64,000 nucleotides of DNA from Parvularculaceae bacterium (GCA_021776475.1 JAJFFV010000005.1:1-64000); one strand, 5' to 3'; positions 52,121-60,702 are shown, counted from the stretch's first letter. Made by a program: numbers and translations. Notes: a model not told the origin generated them from the sequence alone.

Positions 52121-53338
52121 CTACTGGAAGAGAGCCAGAAGCTGCTGAGGCTGCTGGTTGGCGATGGAAAGCGCCTGGATACCAAGCTGTTGCTGAACCT
52201 GCAGCGACTGCAGACGAGCAGAAGCTTCTTCAATGTCCGCATCAACCAGCGCACCAATACCATCTGTCAACGCGTCTGAAAGTTGTTGTACAAATTCGAT
52301 CTGGTTGCCGATCCGCTTTTGCGAAGAACCGAAAGACGCCGAGGCGTCGATCGCAACCTGCAAAAACGTTTCGATGTTGGTGAGTGCGGCTGTTGCGGTG
52401 GTGTTTGAGGTTACAACATCCACATCGCCAAGACCGGCGAGACCGCCACCAGCTGTAGAAGCATCGCCACTTGTTGTCGTGAGGTTTACAGCAGCGCCGG
52501 AGTTGTTGTTGATCGTGAAAGTAACATTCGTTGTTACCGGATCAGCGACTTCGGTCAGGTCGACCGTGATCCCAGTCAGGCCCAGCGCGTCAATCGAGTT
52601 TTTCAAATTACGGGCAACATCATTTTGAGTATCACCAGCTCTGGCGGCGAAGGAGACAGTTTCCGTGCCGATCTGAAATGTATAACCCGATGTTGCACCA
52701 GCAGTGTTTGACGCGACAAGTGCGCCTGCGGTCAGCGTAACAACCTGCGAACCAGCATCAGCCAGCGACGACGCTGTCAACGCAGTGATCGCACCGGCAC
52801 CGGCAATTGTTGCACCGGCTACTGTGGCGTTCGCCGTTTCCAGGTTCTGCCTGTTGATGGTAATACTGGATGCCGTCACGTTTTGGCTGGAATCGCGATC
52901 CAAAGAAGAAAGAACCGAGATACTGCCGCCACTCACCAGAAGGTTTTGCCCGTTAAATTGAGCAGCAGCGACAACCGATTGAACTTGCAAGGTAAGCTGA
53001 TCAATATCAGTCTGGATTTTTGCCCGATCAACGTTTTCTTCCTGGGCAGAAACAATAAGTTCTTTCATGCTCTGCAAAAGGGAAGTCACGTTTTCTGCAG
53101 CGGCCCGCGCCACGCCCACCGTTGAGGAACCGAGATTCAGTGAGTCAGAGATTTGTTTGAAGCTCTCGACATCAGTTTGCATTACGGTCGAAATCGCGAA
53201 AATCGCCGCATTGTCTTTGGCGTTCGCAACTTTTTTACCAGTAGAGATTTGAGATTGTATTTCCCCGAGGTTTCGGTTGATCCCACGAAGCGTTTCCAGT
53301 GCAACCATAGCACTGCTGTTAGTAAGAATACTAGACAT
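52121..53338 (-). CDS. Flagellin, copy 1
   Basis: This 405-residue protein has a conserved flagellin N-terminus (about residues 1-140; ILTNSSAMVALETLRGINRN, ISTGKKVANAKDNAAIFAI) and C-terminus (about 320-405; RIGNQIEFVQQLSDALTDGIGALVDAD), with the surface domain between. It is a close paralogue of copy 2 at 53719-54936. The middle region (about residues 172-300) is nearly identical in protein, although the codons differ. The leader carries a hairpin and a TTAACCAT palindrome shared with copy 2. FlaF and FlbT are encoded directly downstream. Confidence 0.96.
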   Translation of the reverse strand: MSSILTNSSAMVALETLRGINRNLGEIQSQISTGKKVANAKDNAAIFAISTVMQTDVESFKQISDSLNLGSSTVGVARAAAENVTSLLQSMKELIVSAQEENVDRAKIQTDIDQLTLQVQSVVAAAQFNGQNLLVSGGSISVLSSLDRDSSQNVTASSITINRQNLETANATVAGATIAGAGAITALTASSLADAGSQVVTLTAGALVASNTAGATSGYTFQIGTETVSFAARAGDTQNDVARNLKNSIDALGLTGITVDLTEVADPVTTNVTFTINNNSGAAVNLTTTSGDASTAGGGLAGLGDVDVVTSNTTATAALTNIETFLQVAIDASASFGSSQKRIGNQIEFVQQLSDALTDGIGALVDADIEEASARLQSLQVQQQLGIQALSIANQQPQQLLALFQ

Positions 53339-53434
53339 TAGGTCTTTCCTTTATGTTGCGCAATCCAGCGCGGTTTTGAAAGTGCCTGCAACGATTTAGA
53401 TACAGACGTTTAGTCACCTAAGTCTTCCTGACAA

Positions 53435-53454
53435 TGCTGAGATTTTACTCAGCA
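53435..53454 (-). promoter_or_regulatory. Conserved leader hairpin of flagellin gene 1
   Basis: TGCTGAG (53435-53441) and CTCAGCA (53448-53454) form a 7-bp stem. The flanks AGTCTTCCTGAC and AACAACC, with CTAGTT nearby, are shared with the copy 2 leader, but the stem letters differ and still pair. It lies about 100 bp before the ATG and so may be in the mRNA leader. FlbT-type leader control is inferred. Confidence 0.5.
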
Positions 53455-53496
53455 ACAACCACTCCTAGTTGTATAAAAAGAAATCTGCACGTAATT

Positions 53497-53520
53497 TAAT
53501 AATTTATGGTTAACCATAAA
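53497..53520. promoter_or_regulatory. Flagellin 1 upstream palindrome with CtrA-type motif
   Basis: TTTATGGTTAACCATAAA (53503-53520) is a perfect 18-bp palindrome holding TTAACCAT on both strands. The 17-mer TAATAATTTATGGTTAA (53497-53513) is repeated exactly before flagellin 2 at 55089-55105. Placement about 160-180 bp before the start codon is alike in both. Confidence 0.5.
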
Positions 53521-53674
53521 AATTGTTTTCTGGACAGGCAAAAAACCATCGCGTGACGCGTGCAGAATACGTTGCGCCTGCTGACAATTATCGACTTGAG
53601 AAAATTTGAGATGATATGTGAAGAGAATTATTTTTTGGTGGCAATTCTCTCTTCGCGCACCCTCATATCGAAGC

Positions 53675-53706
53675 AGGATGGAGCGGAAATTAACCCGCTC
53701 CATCCT
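53675..53706 (-). terminator. Long hairpin after flagellin gene 2
   Basis: AGGATGGAGCGG (53675-53686) pairs perfectly with CCGCTCCATCCT (53695-53706), giving a 12-bp stem with an 8-base loop just after the flagellin 2 stop. No T-run follows on the minus strand. It is probably a terminator or an RNA-stabilising 3' structure. Confidence 0.6.
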
Positions 53707-53718
53707 AATCGGTAGAGA

Positions 53719-54936
53719 TTACCTGAACAGAGCCAGAAGCTGCTGAGGCTGCTGGTTGGCAATTGAGAGCGCCTGAATACCAAGCTGCTGCTGAACCTGC
53801 AGAGACTGCAGACGAGCAGAAGCTTCTTCGATATCCGCATCGACGAGAGCACCGATACCATCTTTCAAAGCGTCTGAAAGCTGACTAACGAACTCGATCT
53901 GGTTGCCGATCCGTTTTTGGGAAGAACCGAACGACGCAGAAGCGTCGATGGCAGTTTGCAGCAGGCCTTCAATATCTGAAAGCGCTGTTGCAGCGGTGGC
54001 TGAAGATGTCGACACATCGATATCAGCAACGCCAGCAAGGCCGCCGCCTGCTGTAGAAGCATCACCACTTGTTGTGGTGAGATTGACAGCGGCACCGGAG
54101 TTGTTGGTGACGGTGAACGTAACATTTGTCGTGACCGGATCAGCAACTTCGGTGAGGTCAACAGTTATACCTGTCAAGCCAAGCGCATCAATAGAATTTT
54201 TCAAATTGCGGGCGACATCATTCTGGGTGTCTCCTGCACGTGCGGCGAAGGAAACAGTTTCCGTACCGATCTGAAATGTGTAACCTGATGTGGCACCAGC
54301 AGTATTCGATGCAACCAGGGCACCTGCCGTCAATGTAACAACTTGCGATGCAGCATCGGCCAATGAAGAAGCTGTCAGTGCAGTAATCGCACCAGCACCG
54401 GCAATCGTTGTACCGGCGACAGTCGAGTTCGCTGTTTCCAGGTTTTGACGGTTCACGCTGATGCTTGAAGTCGTAACACTTTGGTTTGAATCACGGTCAA
54501 GAGAAGACAGGATCGAGATATTACCGCCACCTTCGAGCAGGTTCTGTCCATTGAATTGCGCGGCAGCAACCACTGATTGAACTTGCAATACCAGCTCATC
54601 AATATCAGTCTGGATTTTTCCCCGATCGACGTTTTCTTCCTGAGCTGAAACAATCAGCGCCTTCATGTCCTGTAGCAAAGTAGTAACGTTCTCTGCAGCT
54701 GCCCGTGCAACACCAACTGTAGACGAACCAAGGTTCAGAGAGTCGGAGATTTGTTTGAAGCTGGCCACATCTGTCTGCATGACTGTCGAGATCGCAAAAA
54801 TAGATGCGTTGTCACTCGCATTTGCGACTTTTTTACCTGTCGAAATCTGAGACTGAACTTGACTGAGGCTTTTGTTAATGCCCCGAAGTGTTTCGAGTGC
54901 AACCATTGCACTGCTATTAGTAAGAATACTTGACAT
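53719..54936 (-). CDS. Flagellin, copy 2
   Basis: This 405-residue protein is the same length as copy 1 and collinear with it, without gaps. The terminal domains are typical flagellin (ILTNSSAMVALETLRGINKS; RIGNQIEFVSQLSDALKDG). Differences from copy 1 cluster around residues 20-30, 105-170 and 300-325, while residues about 180-295 are identical or nearly so. Both filaments may therefore expose the same surface. Its leader shares a 17-mer and a hairpin with copy 1. It lies 380 bp upstream of copy 1 in the transcribed direction. Confidence 0.96.
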   Translation of the reverse strand: MSSILTNSSAMVALETLRGINKSLSQVQSQISTGKKVANASDNASIFAISTVMQTDVASFKQISDSLNLGSSTVGVARAAAENVTTLLQDMKALIVSAQEENVDRGKIQTDIDELVLQVQSVVAAAQFNGQNLLEGGGNISILSSLDRDSNQSVTTSSISVNRQNLETANSTVAGTTIAGAGAITALTASSLADAASQVVTLTAGALVASNTAGATSGYTFQIGTETVSFAARAGDTQNDVARNLKNSIDALGLTGITVDLTEVADPVTTNVTFTVTNNSGAAVNLTTTSGDASTAGGGLAGVADIDVSTSSATAATALSDIEGLLQTAIDASASFGSSQKRIGNQIEFVSQLSDALKDGIGALVDADIEEASARLQSLQVQQQLGIQALSIANQQPQQLLALFR

Positions 54937-55031
54937 AGGTCTTTCCTTTTCATGCGCTTACAATGCTGCCTTGATGGCAACTGAAACGGTTTTTTGAATT
55001 TTATTTGGGTACCTAGGTCTTCCTGACCCTA

Positions 55032-55047
55032 TTGAGGTTTACCTCAA
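55032..55047 (-). promoter_or_regulatory. Conserved leader hairpin of flagellin gene 2
   Basis: TTGAGG (55032-55037) and CCTCAA (55042-55047) form a 6-bp stem with a 4-base loop. It has the same flanks as the flagellin 1 leader (GTCTTCCTGAC on one side, AACAACC and CTAGTT on the other). The stem sequences differ between the copies yet both pair, which is the pattern expected of a conserved RNA hairpin. Confidence 0.5.
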
Positions 55048-55088
55048 AACAACCGGTACTAGTTATGTCTGCCATACTATCAACGGTG

Positions 55089-55105
55089 TAATAATTTATG
55101 GTTAA
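55089..55105. promoter_or_regulatory. Flagellin 2 upstream conserved 17-mer with CtrA-type motif
   Basis: TAATAATTTATGGTTAA is identical to 53497-53513 before flagellin 1 and contains ATGGTTAA, the complement of TTAACCAT. The fuller palindrome seen in copy 1 is not kept here. Confidence 0.45.
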
Positions 55106-55179
55106 ATCGCAAAAGCAATATTTATCTTAAATATGTCTGCCGCTCTTAAGCATTAACAAAATCATCATTTTTTTGGTTG

Positions 55180-55258
55180 CTAGCCGAAGAGAGCCATAAG
55201 CTTCCTTGGTATCTGCATCAACCAATGCGTCAACTACAAACAGGTCTATTTGGTTAAA
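55180..55258 (-). pseudogene. Decayed third flagellin, C-terminal remnant
   Basis: On the minus strand, NQIDLFV (about 55255-55235) is followed by DALVDADTKE. After a frame change, RKLMALFG and a stop come at 55182-55180. These align in order with the intact copies: NQIEFV, GALVDAD and QLLALF-stop. The segments between are missing, so at least two deletions have occurred. The region 55259-55410 upstream shows no further similarity that I can see. Together with 54937-55179 this fills the 478-bp gap before flagellin 2. Confidence 0.55.
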
Positions 55259-55414
55259 GGTACGATTTTACGAGTGACGTTGGCGCATGTCTTGACGGTT
55301 ACGCAGAATACAATCTTTATTCATCCGTATACTTTGTCATTTCGATAGAGCCTGAACGATACCAAGGTTATCGCACGAGGAATACATCTGTAAAAATAAT
55401 TTTGGATAATATCC

Positions 55415-55801
55415 CTAGACTGATTTTTCGCTTGTTACGTAAGCTTCTGGTAACGACAAAGCTTCGCCTTTGCGTCCATATACGCCGGCCTCAGACTCTG
55501 CTTGTTGCAATGAACGCAGACGCTCTTGCGCCGCACGCGATCCATTATAAATGCTCTTAAGAAGCACGCCGTTTTCATTAGAAATTCTGTTCAACCGAGA
55601 AATAAGGGGTTCGAGCATGGACTTATCATCTTCCGTGACAAGCTGGCCGAGCAGCTGATCGAGCGCCTTGATCCCAGATAGTTTTGCCGCGCTATAGGCC
55701 TCCAACGATCCAAAATCACCATTGCGCAGCAACGCTGTTTCGGTTTCGAGCAAGTGAATTAATTTTTCAAGATATGCTTTGCACTGCAAACGGATTGACA
55801 T
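55415..55801 (-). CDS. FlgN-like flagellar chaperone
   Basis: This 128-residue, wholly helical protein has the size and pattern of FlgN-type chaperones (LIHLLETETALLRNGDFGSLEAYSAAK near residue 15, then LISRLNRISNENGVLLKSIYNGSRAAQERL). FlgN guards the hook-filament junction proteins before export. It follows the flgJ-like gene by 10 bp. The assignment rests on fold pattern and context. Confidence 0.7.
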   Translation of the reverse strand: MSIRLQCKAYLEKLIHLLETETALLRNGDFGSLEAYSAAKLSGIKALDQLLGQLVTEDDKSMLEPLISRLNRISNENGVLLKSIYNGSRAAQERLRSLQQAESEAGVYGRKGEALSLPEAYVTSEKSV

Positions 55802-55811
55802 GACATTATCC

Positions 55812-56123
55812 TTATTCGGAATCTTTGTATTTCAACAATTGTGTATAAATGTTTTCAGCGAGGCCAAACCCACCCTGATCGGCGACCCTTGTCGCCAGTT
55901 GGTCTATGTAAAAACCTGTGAAAGCGTCGGCGCCCTTCCCGCCGGTCGTCGTGAGTGCTTTGGCGAGACCGCCATGCTTCAGCATCTGTGAGATAAAACT
56001 TGCCTCAAACTTTTTGGCCGCTTCCTTTAGGTCCTTGTCGTCAGCTGTCACCGAAGATTTGTTTTCAGACGTTTTCACTGATGTCGGGATCTGGCCCAGC
56101 GGCATTGTCGGGACATAAGTCAT
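55812..56123 (-). CDS. flgJ: FlgJ-type rod-binding protein without muramidase domain
   Basis: This 103-residue protein matches the rod-binding N-terminal domain of FlgJ. It has DLKEAAKKFEASFISQMLKHG near residue 30 and FTGFYIDQLATRVADQGGFGLAENI near residues 68-92. The muramidase half of enteric FlgJ is absent, as is usual in alphaproteobacteria, where a separate lytic enzyme is used. It is divergent from fliK across about 100 bp. Confidence 0.88.
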   Translation of the reverse strand: MTYVPTMPLGQIPTSVKTSENKSSVTADDKDLKEAAKKFEASFISQMLKHGGLAKALTTTGGKGADAFTGFYIDQLATRVADQGGFGLAENIYTQLLKYKDSE

Positions 56124-56222
56124 GAACAGGCTCTCCGAATTTCTTGCCAGAAGGTTAAGGACTACTCGTAAAGGATTGGTAAACCATTTGATTGCTATCT
56201 ATGGTTGCAGGAGTGTTTTAAA

Positions 56223-57557
56223 ATGACGCATATATTTGATCTGCTCACCGGGCCGAGCGGCAAGCCGTCATCTCTGAATGACAAGGGTCAGAATGAGGTC
56301 GCTGGTCAAGAAGACATAACAGCCGATCATCCATTAGCACTGTTCGCCGGTGTCTTCTCCGAGGTAATCAATCACCAGCACGATGACAACGTTGATGTCG
56401 CGAAGAAACATGAAACAGGTCCCGCTGGTAATCAGATAAGCGTTTCACTTTCCACTCGTCCAGAGACCACCCCCATCTCATTTTCTATACCTGAGCCAGA
56501 AATATTGGACATATCTCCGGTCTCAAATCCTGAATCGACTGCCGAGAGTGCGCTTTCTGATACGCCGGTTGTTGCTGTGCCTTCCCCTGACACCGAGGTT
56601 GAAAACTTCCGTTTAGTGCCGGTGGCGGTTGATACACCTGAGCAACTGGCAATAACCGATGCGCAGATCCCACGCGAAGTCACCGCGATCCGCGACCTTG
56701 GGAGCGATGCGAAACCTACCGGCTTGACTGACAATACCATCCGCAGCTCGCGCGATAGCGATTTGCCGACGAACACAACCCCCTTGATGATGTCGAAAAA
56801 CACGATCGAACCCATCCAGTTCGCTCCAACTGAAAAAATTCAAGAAATTATCGCTACCATGATCCCCGAGAATACGAAATCTCAGGTCGATACGGTGGAA
56901 AAACTGAACACCCCGATCGAGCAATTGCACTTTGTCGATCTTGATGCTGATGAAGCCCGCGCTTTGACCGATAGGCTGAGTATCAAGCAAGGCGGCAGTT
57001 CACCAGTGACAACGGTACTGCCACTTGCGCCGGTCATGGACCTCTCCGTTACGCCTCCTTCTTATCTGGCGACAAACGAGGTGACCCAAACGACTTTTTC
57101 CACTTTGCAGAATGGTTCTACTCCAACTTTTCAAACATCCACGCAATTCACTCAGAACCCCGTTGCGCAGGTGGCCCAGGCACTTGCCACTGTCAATGCT
57201 ACCGGGAATCGAATGGAAATTATGCTCGACCCACCAGAATTGGGCCGTGTTTATATCGATTTCAATTTTGACGGTGACCGCATCGTCAATGCAGTGATCA
57301 GTGCTGAACAGTCTGACACCACAGGTTTGATGCGGAAAAGCACTGAGGTGTTGATCCGTGAATTAAGCAATGCCGGGTTCGATGACGTTACGCTTTCGTT
57401 TAGTGACCAGGCCGATCAGCGTTTTGAGCAAAGCGATGATCGTGCAGGTTCTTTGTCATTGCATACAGAGGAAAGTGAATTAGCGCAGGTTGCTGCTCCT
57501 TTCCCGGCCGCTGTTTTTGCTCAATCTGAAAACGCCGGCATTGACCTGAGGCTTTAG
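56223..57557 (+). CDS. fliK: Flagellar hook-length control protein FliK
   Basis: The protein has 444 residues from the ATG at 56223, with GGAG upstream (an ATG at 56205 lies before that site). The long N-terminal part is low in conserved motifs, with many Thr, Pro and Ser residues. The C-terminal domain (about residues 320-425) has the FliK core MEIMLDPPELGRVYIDFNFDG and VLIRELSNAGFDDVTLSF. FliK measures hook length and triggers the FlhB switch. flgD follows 8 bp after its stop. Confidence 0.9.
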   Translation: MTHIFDLLTGPSGKPSSLNDKGQNEVAGQEDITADHPLALFAGVFSEVINHQHDDNVDVAKKHETGPAGNQISVSLSTRPETTPISFSIPEPEILDISPVSNPESTAESALSDTPVVAVPSPDTEVENFRLVPVAVDTPEQLAITDAQIPREVTAIRDLGSDAKPTGLTDNTIRSSRDSDLPTNTTPLMMSKNTIEPIQFAPTEKIQEIIATMIPENTKSQVDTVEKLNTPIEQLHFVDLDADEARALTDRLSIKQGGSSPVTTVLPLAPVMDLSVTPPSYLATNEVTQTTFSTLQNGSTPTFQTSTQFTQNPVAQVAQALATVNATGNRMEIMLDPPELGRVYIDFNFDGDRIVNAVISAEQSDTTGLMRKSTEVLIRELSNAGFDDVTLSFSDQADQRFEQSDDRAGSLSLHTEESELAQVAAPFPAAVFAQSENAGIDLRL

Positions 57558-57565
57558 GAGAACAC

Positions 57566-58222
57566 ATGGATATCACCCCCGTACAATCTGTCCAATCGAC
57601 GGTAACGAATACTCAAAACGATCAACTGTTTGAATCAGATGTCGCAGATCAACTCGATACATTCCTCACCCTGCTAACAGCGCAGATCCAGAACCAGGAT
57701 CCGCTTGCGCCGATGGAATCAACCGATTTTGTTGGGCAGCTTGCGACATTTTCCGGACTGGAGCAGCAGGTGCAAGGGAACCAGTACCTGCAGCAAATGA
57801 CGTCGCTCATGGACACGTTTCTCGGCGTCATCGCCTCGGACTGGATGGGCCAGACGGTTGCGATTGAAAGTTCATTCGTGCCATTCGAGGGCGAACCGAT
57901 TACTTATACTGCAGATATTCCAGATAATATCGGGCAAGCGGTTTTCAGCGTCCGAGATCGTGACGGCGATATGATATATAGTACCCTGATTGATCCGGAA
58001 GCTGAAAACTGGAGCTGGAATGGTGAGGCGAAGGACGGCTCGCAAGTGACCAACGACGTCTATCAAGTCAGTATAGAGCTATATGAAGGCGGCAATCTGA
58101 TCGGTAGTTTCGCACCACAGCTAATTACACAGGTCACCGAGGTTGCCGTAGAAAATGGCAAACTCAGGCTCGGTCTGGGCAATCACTTGACCGAGTTCGC
58201 AGAAAACGTCCAAAAAATGTAA
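57566..58222 (+). CDS. flgD: Hook scaffold protein FlgD
   Basis: This 218-residue protein has the FlgD N-terminal signature FLTLLTAQIQNQDPLAPMESTDFVGQLA near residues 31-58 and a C-terminal beta-rich part with NWSWNGEAKDGSQV near residue 150. FlgD caps the growing hook. It is cotranscribed with fliK and converges on the fliL-like gene with 7 bp between stops. Confidence 0.94.
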   Translation: MDITPVQSVQSTVTNTQNDQLFESDVADQLDTFLTLLTAQIQNQDPLAPMESTDFVGQLATFSGLEQQVQGNQYLQQMTSLMDTFLGVIASDWMGQTVAIESSFVPFEGEPITYTADIPDNIGQAVFSVRDRDGDMIYSTLIDPEAENWSWNGEAKDGSQVTNDVYQVSIELYEGGNLIGSFAPQLITQVTEVAVENGKLRLGLGNHLTEFAENVQKM

Positions 58223-58229
58223 CGAGGAC

Positions 58230-58760
58230 TCATTGATCCTGCCGGGCAATATCGAGAATAAGCACGTTTTGCACTTCATCCTTCACTGTCCGTGCTGCCT
58301 TCAAAAGCTCTTTTTGTACGACCTCGTATTTCTCCGGGCTGGTCATTTGACCACTAAAGGCACCTTGATTTGACAGGCTCAATAGCCCGCGCATCAACGC
58401 GTCCCGCAGTTTTGGCTCCAGCATATACACCCCATCCGCATCCGATTGGTCCAATTCCAAATTGAGATCCATGATCACCAGGGCAGAGACTTTGCCTTTC
58501 TCCATCACGGGAACCACAAACTGACGGCTGAAATCATAGTAGTATTTTCCGCCTTTCGATTTCGGCTCACCATGACCATCGCCTTCACCATGGCCTGAAG
58601 ATTTTTTGCCCTTTTTCTCAGGCTTGTGATGACTATCATTGGCACTCGAAGCTGCTTGAGACGCGTGCCCGGATGAAGGACTGCTTTTAAGAAAATCGGC
58701 TGCCACGGCACCGCCAACAACGAATACGATCATGATAACAGCGGAGATGATATTTTTCAT
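58230..58760 (-). CDS. FliL-like flagellar basal-body protein
   Basis: The protein has 176 residues from the ATG at 58760, with GGAG 7 bases upstream. A single membrane helix (residues 4-22) is followed by a His-, Lys- and Gly-rich linker (HHKPEKKGKKSSGHGEGDGHG near residues 43-63) and a periplasmic domain of the FliL type. FliL stabilises stators around the rod. The His-rich linker is unusual. It follows flgH by 11 bp. Confidence 0.7.
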   Translation of the reverse strand: MKNIISAVIMIVFVVGGAVAADFLKSSPSSGHASQAASSANDSHHKPEKKGKKSSGHGEGDGHGEPKSKGGKYYYDFSRQFVVPVMEKGKVSALVIMDLNLELDQSDADGVYMLEPKLRDALMRGLLSLSNQGAFSGQMTSPEKYEVVQKELLKAARTVKDEVQNVLILDIARQDQ

Positions 58761-58771
58761 TTTGCGTCTCC

Positions 58772-59491
58772 TCAATAAGGCACGACAGTGTCCAGAAGAC
58801 GGGTGCCTGATCTCGGGGCGACCGTGCGGCTGATCTGCCCCACTCCGCCATAGGCAATACGTGCTTCTGCGATCTTGTCATAAGTGATGATATTCTGACG
58901 GGAGATGTCTTCCGGCCGCACTATACCTGTCACTCGCAATTGTCTGGCTTCGTGATTGACACGGATTTCCTGCGTGCCGGCCACAATCAGATGGCCGTTC
59001 GGCAAGACGTCAACAACCCGCGCAGCAAGCGTCAACGTGATCTCTTCCTGGCGGCTGATATTCCCGTTCCCGGATGTCGCCCGGGTCCGGTTTAGGTCGA
59101 CCGCAGGATTAAGTGTCGCACCGCCCGGGAGCACACCATTCGCCCATTCAGGTAATCCGAACAAGTCGTTGACCGCGAAATTGTCGTTGTTACTGCGGTT
59201 CTCGGTGACTGAATTCTGGATTTGGGCTTCATCATTTATGTCGATTGAGACTGTCAGTATATCGCCCAAACTTCTCGCGCGCCGGTCACCAAATAGCGAT
59301 GTCGGTCCGCTACGCCACAATGATCCAGCGTAGTCCGGTTCCGGGGGCCGTTGACCGGCCAGATCGGCGAGCCTGGTTGCTGAAACCATATCTACCGGCG
59401 GATAGACTTCCCCGCGCTTTTGCATCGAACTACAGCCGCTGATCACCAGCAACGCAAGCAGCATCCAGCTGTGTTTCATCATTATTATCAT
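58772..59491 (-). CDS. flgH: Flagellar L-ring lipoprotein FlgH
   Basis: This 239-residue protein has a lipobox (LLVISGCSSM, Cys near residue 20). It has the FlgH core from SLFGDRRARSLGDILTVSIDI near residue 67 to the C-terminus, with ITLTLAARVVDVLPNGHLIVAG and EIRVNHEARQLRVTGIVRPEDI. It forms the outer-membrane ring of the basal body. The ATG overlaps the flgA stop (ATGA); nearby ATGs at 59482 and 59479 are possible starts. flgI is not in the window. Confidence 0.95.
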   Translation of the reverse strand: MIIMMKHSWMLLALLVISGCSSMQKRGEVYPPVDMVSATRLADLAGQRPPEPDYAGSLWRSGPTSLFGDRRARSLGDILTVSIDINDEAQIQNSVTENRSNNDNFAVNDLFGLPEWANGVLPGGATLNPAVDLNRTRATSGNGNISRQEEITLTLAARVVDVLPNGHLIVAGTQEIRVNHEARQLRVTGIVRPEDISRQNIITYDKIAEARIAYGGVGQISRTVAPRSGTRLLDTVVPY

Positions 59492-59916
59492 CTTACGGTC
59501 ACCTGATCGGGGCCTGTCACGACGCCCATAACTTTCATCTTCGAGTCGGTGTTCATAACTTCGACAAGGTCACCACTAGCCCCTTCGCCAAGCGAACGGC
59601 CATATGTGGTTATCGTTAAGCCACCCATTTCATAAATCATCGTTACCGTCCGGTTGCGTTTAACCAGCGATGGTGCTTGCAAACTTGCTGTTGTCAGCTT
59701 GTACCCTGCGTAAACTGTCCTGCTGGTTTGCATACCGATATAACTCGATCTCACCTCCGCCGGATTTTCATACGGCGAAGCTGAAATCTCAATATCACCC
59801 GGTCCAACAATGGCCCCGCGCATCAGCGTATTAATCACCGTTACTTCTGCACTCAACGCCGGGGCCTGCAGGAAGCCCCACAGGCAAAGTGTTGTCGTGA
59901 CGAACAGCGCTTTCAT
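59488..59916 (-). CDS. flgA: P-ring assembly chaperone FlgA
   Basis: This 142-residue protein has a signal peptide (cut after about residue 23, PALSAE) and a short SAF-type domain with RGAIVGPGDIEI near residue 33 and the C-terminal VMNTDSKMKVMGVVTGPDQVTV. It helps FlgI assemble in the periplasm. It is shorter than enteric FlgA, which is common in this class. It lies between flgG and flgH. Confidence 0.9.
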   Translation of the reverse strand: MKALFVTTTLCLWGFLQAPALSAEVTVINTLMRGAIVGPGDIEISASPYENPAEVRSSYIGMQTSRTVYAGYKLTTASLQAPSLVKRNRTVTMIYEMGGLTITTYGRSLGEGASGDLVEVMNTDSKMKVMGVVTGPDQVTVR

Positions 59917-60702
59917 TTATCTGATCCTGGTTGTTGCGGCGAGCATTTCGTCAGCCGCGGTTATTACTTTGGAGTTCAACTCGTAGCCGCGCTGCGCCTC
60001 GATCAGTTCCGAGATTTCCTCGACGACATCAACGCCGGATTCTTCAAGGAATCCCTGTCTCATCAATCCAACACCGTCAGTGCCGGGTGCGCTCGTGATC
60101 GGCGTTCCAGAGGCAGCTGTTTCGCGAAACAAGTTCCCACCCAATGCTTCGAGCCCTTTTGTATTGGCGAACACCGTCATTGTGATACTGGCCAATTGTT
60201 GTGGTTGAGCTTGCCCATCAAAAAAAGCACTGACCGTTCCATCTGTGCTGATTGCAACTTGCCGCGCATCATTTGGAATGACGATATTGTCTGCCAAAGG
60301 GAACCCGTCGGCCGTAACCATCTGCCCCTCGGGGCTGCGGTTGAATTTACCGTCGCGTGTAAAAGCGGACTCGCCTGATGGCAGCGTTATTTCAAAAAAT
60401 CCATTGCCTTCAATTGCGAGATCGAGTTGCCCACCAGTTTCTCGCAACGCACCTTGCGTCAGTTCAATCGAGACTGACGTCGTGCGCACGCCCATGCCAA
60501 GCTGAATGCCCGCTGGCACGACAGTTCCATTCTCCGATGACAAGGCGCCGGGTGGCAGATACTGCTGGTACAGAAGATCTGCAAATTGAGCGGTTCGCGG
60601 CGCGTAAGCCGTGGTACTCATATTGGCGATGTTGTTCGATATGACATCCACGCGCGTTTGTTGCGCGGCCATGCCCGTAGCTGCTATTTTTAAAGCATTC
60701 AT
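59917..60702 (-). CDS. flgG: Distal rod protein FlgG
   Basis: This 261-residue protein has the rod motif TRVDVISNNIANMSTTAYAPR near residue 17, the FlgE/F/G central region (LAIEGNGFFEITLPSGESAFTRDG) and the C-terminal EEISELIEAQRGYELNSKVITAADEML. It forms the distal rod. Its stop abuts the flgA start, and flgF lies 32 bp upstream. Confidence 0.95.
   Translation of the reverse strand: MNALKIAATGMAAQQTRVDVISNNIANMSTTAYAPRTAQFADLLYQQYLPPGALSSENGTVVPAGIQLGMGVRTTSVSIELTQGALRETGGQLDLAIEGNGFFEITLPSGESAFTRDGKFNRSPEGQMVTADGFPLADNIVIPNDARQVAISTDGTVSAFFDGQAQPQQLASITMTVFANTKGLEALGGNLFRETAASGTPITSAPGTDGVGLMRQGFLEESGVDVVEEISELIEAQRGYELNSKVITAADEMLAATTRIR

Noticed and set aside
52121-54936. Flagellin repeat as an assembly artefact
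   Set aside because: The two copies differ at many synonymous and some coding positions and have different leaders and terminators, so they are real paralogues.
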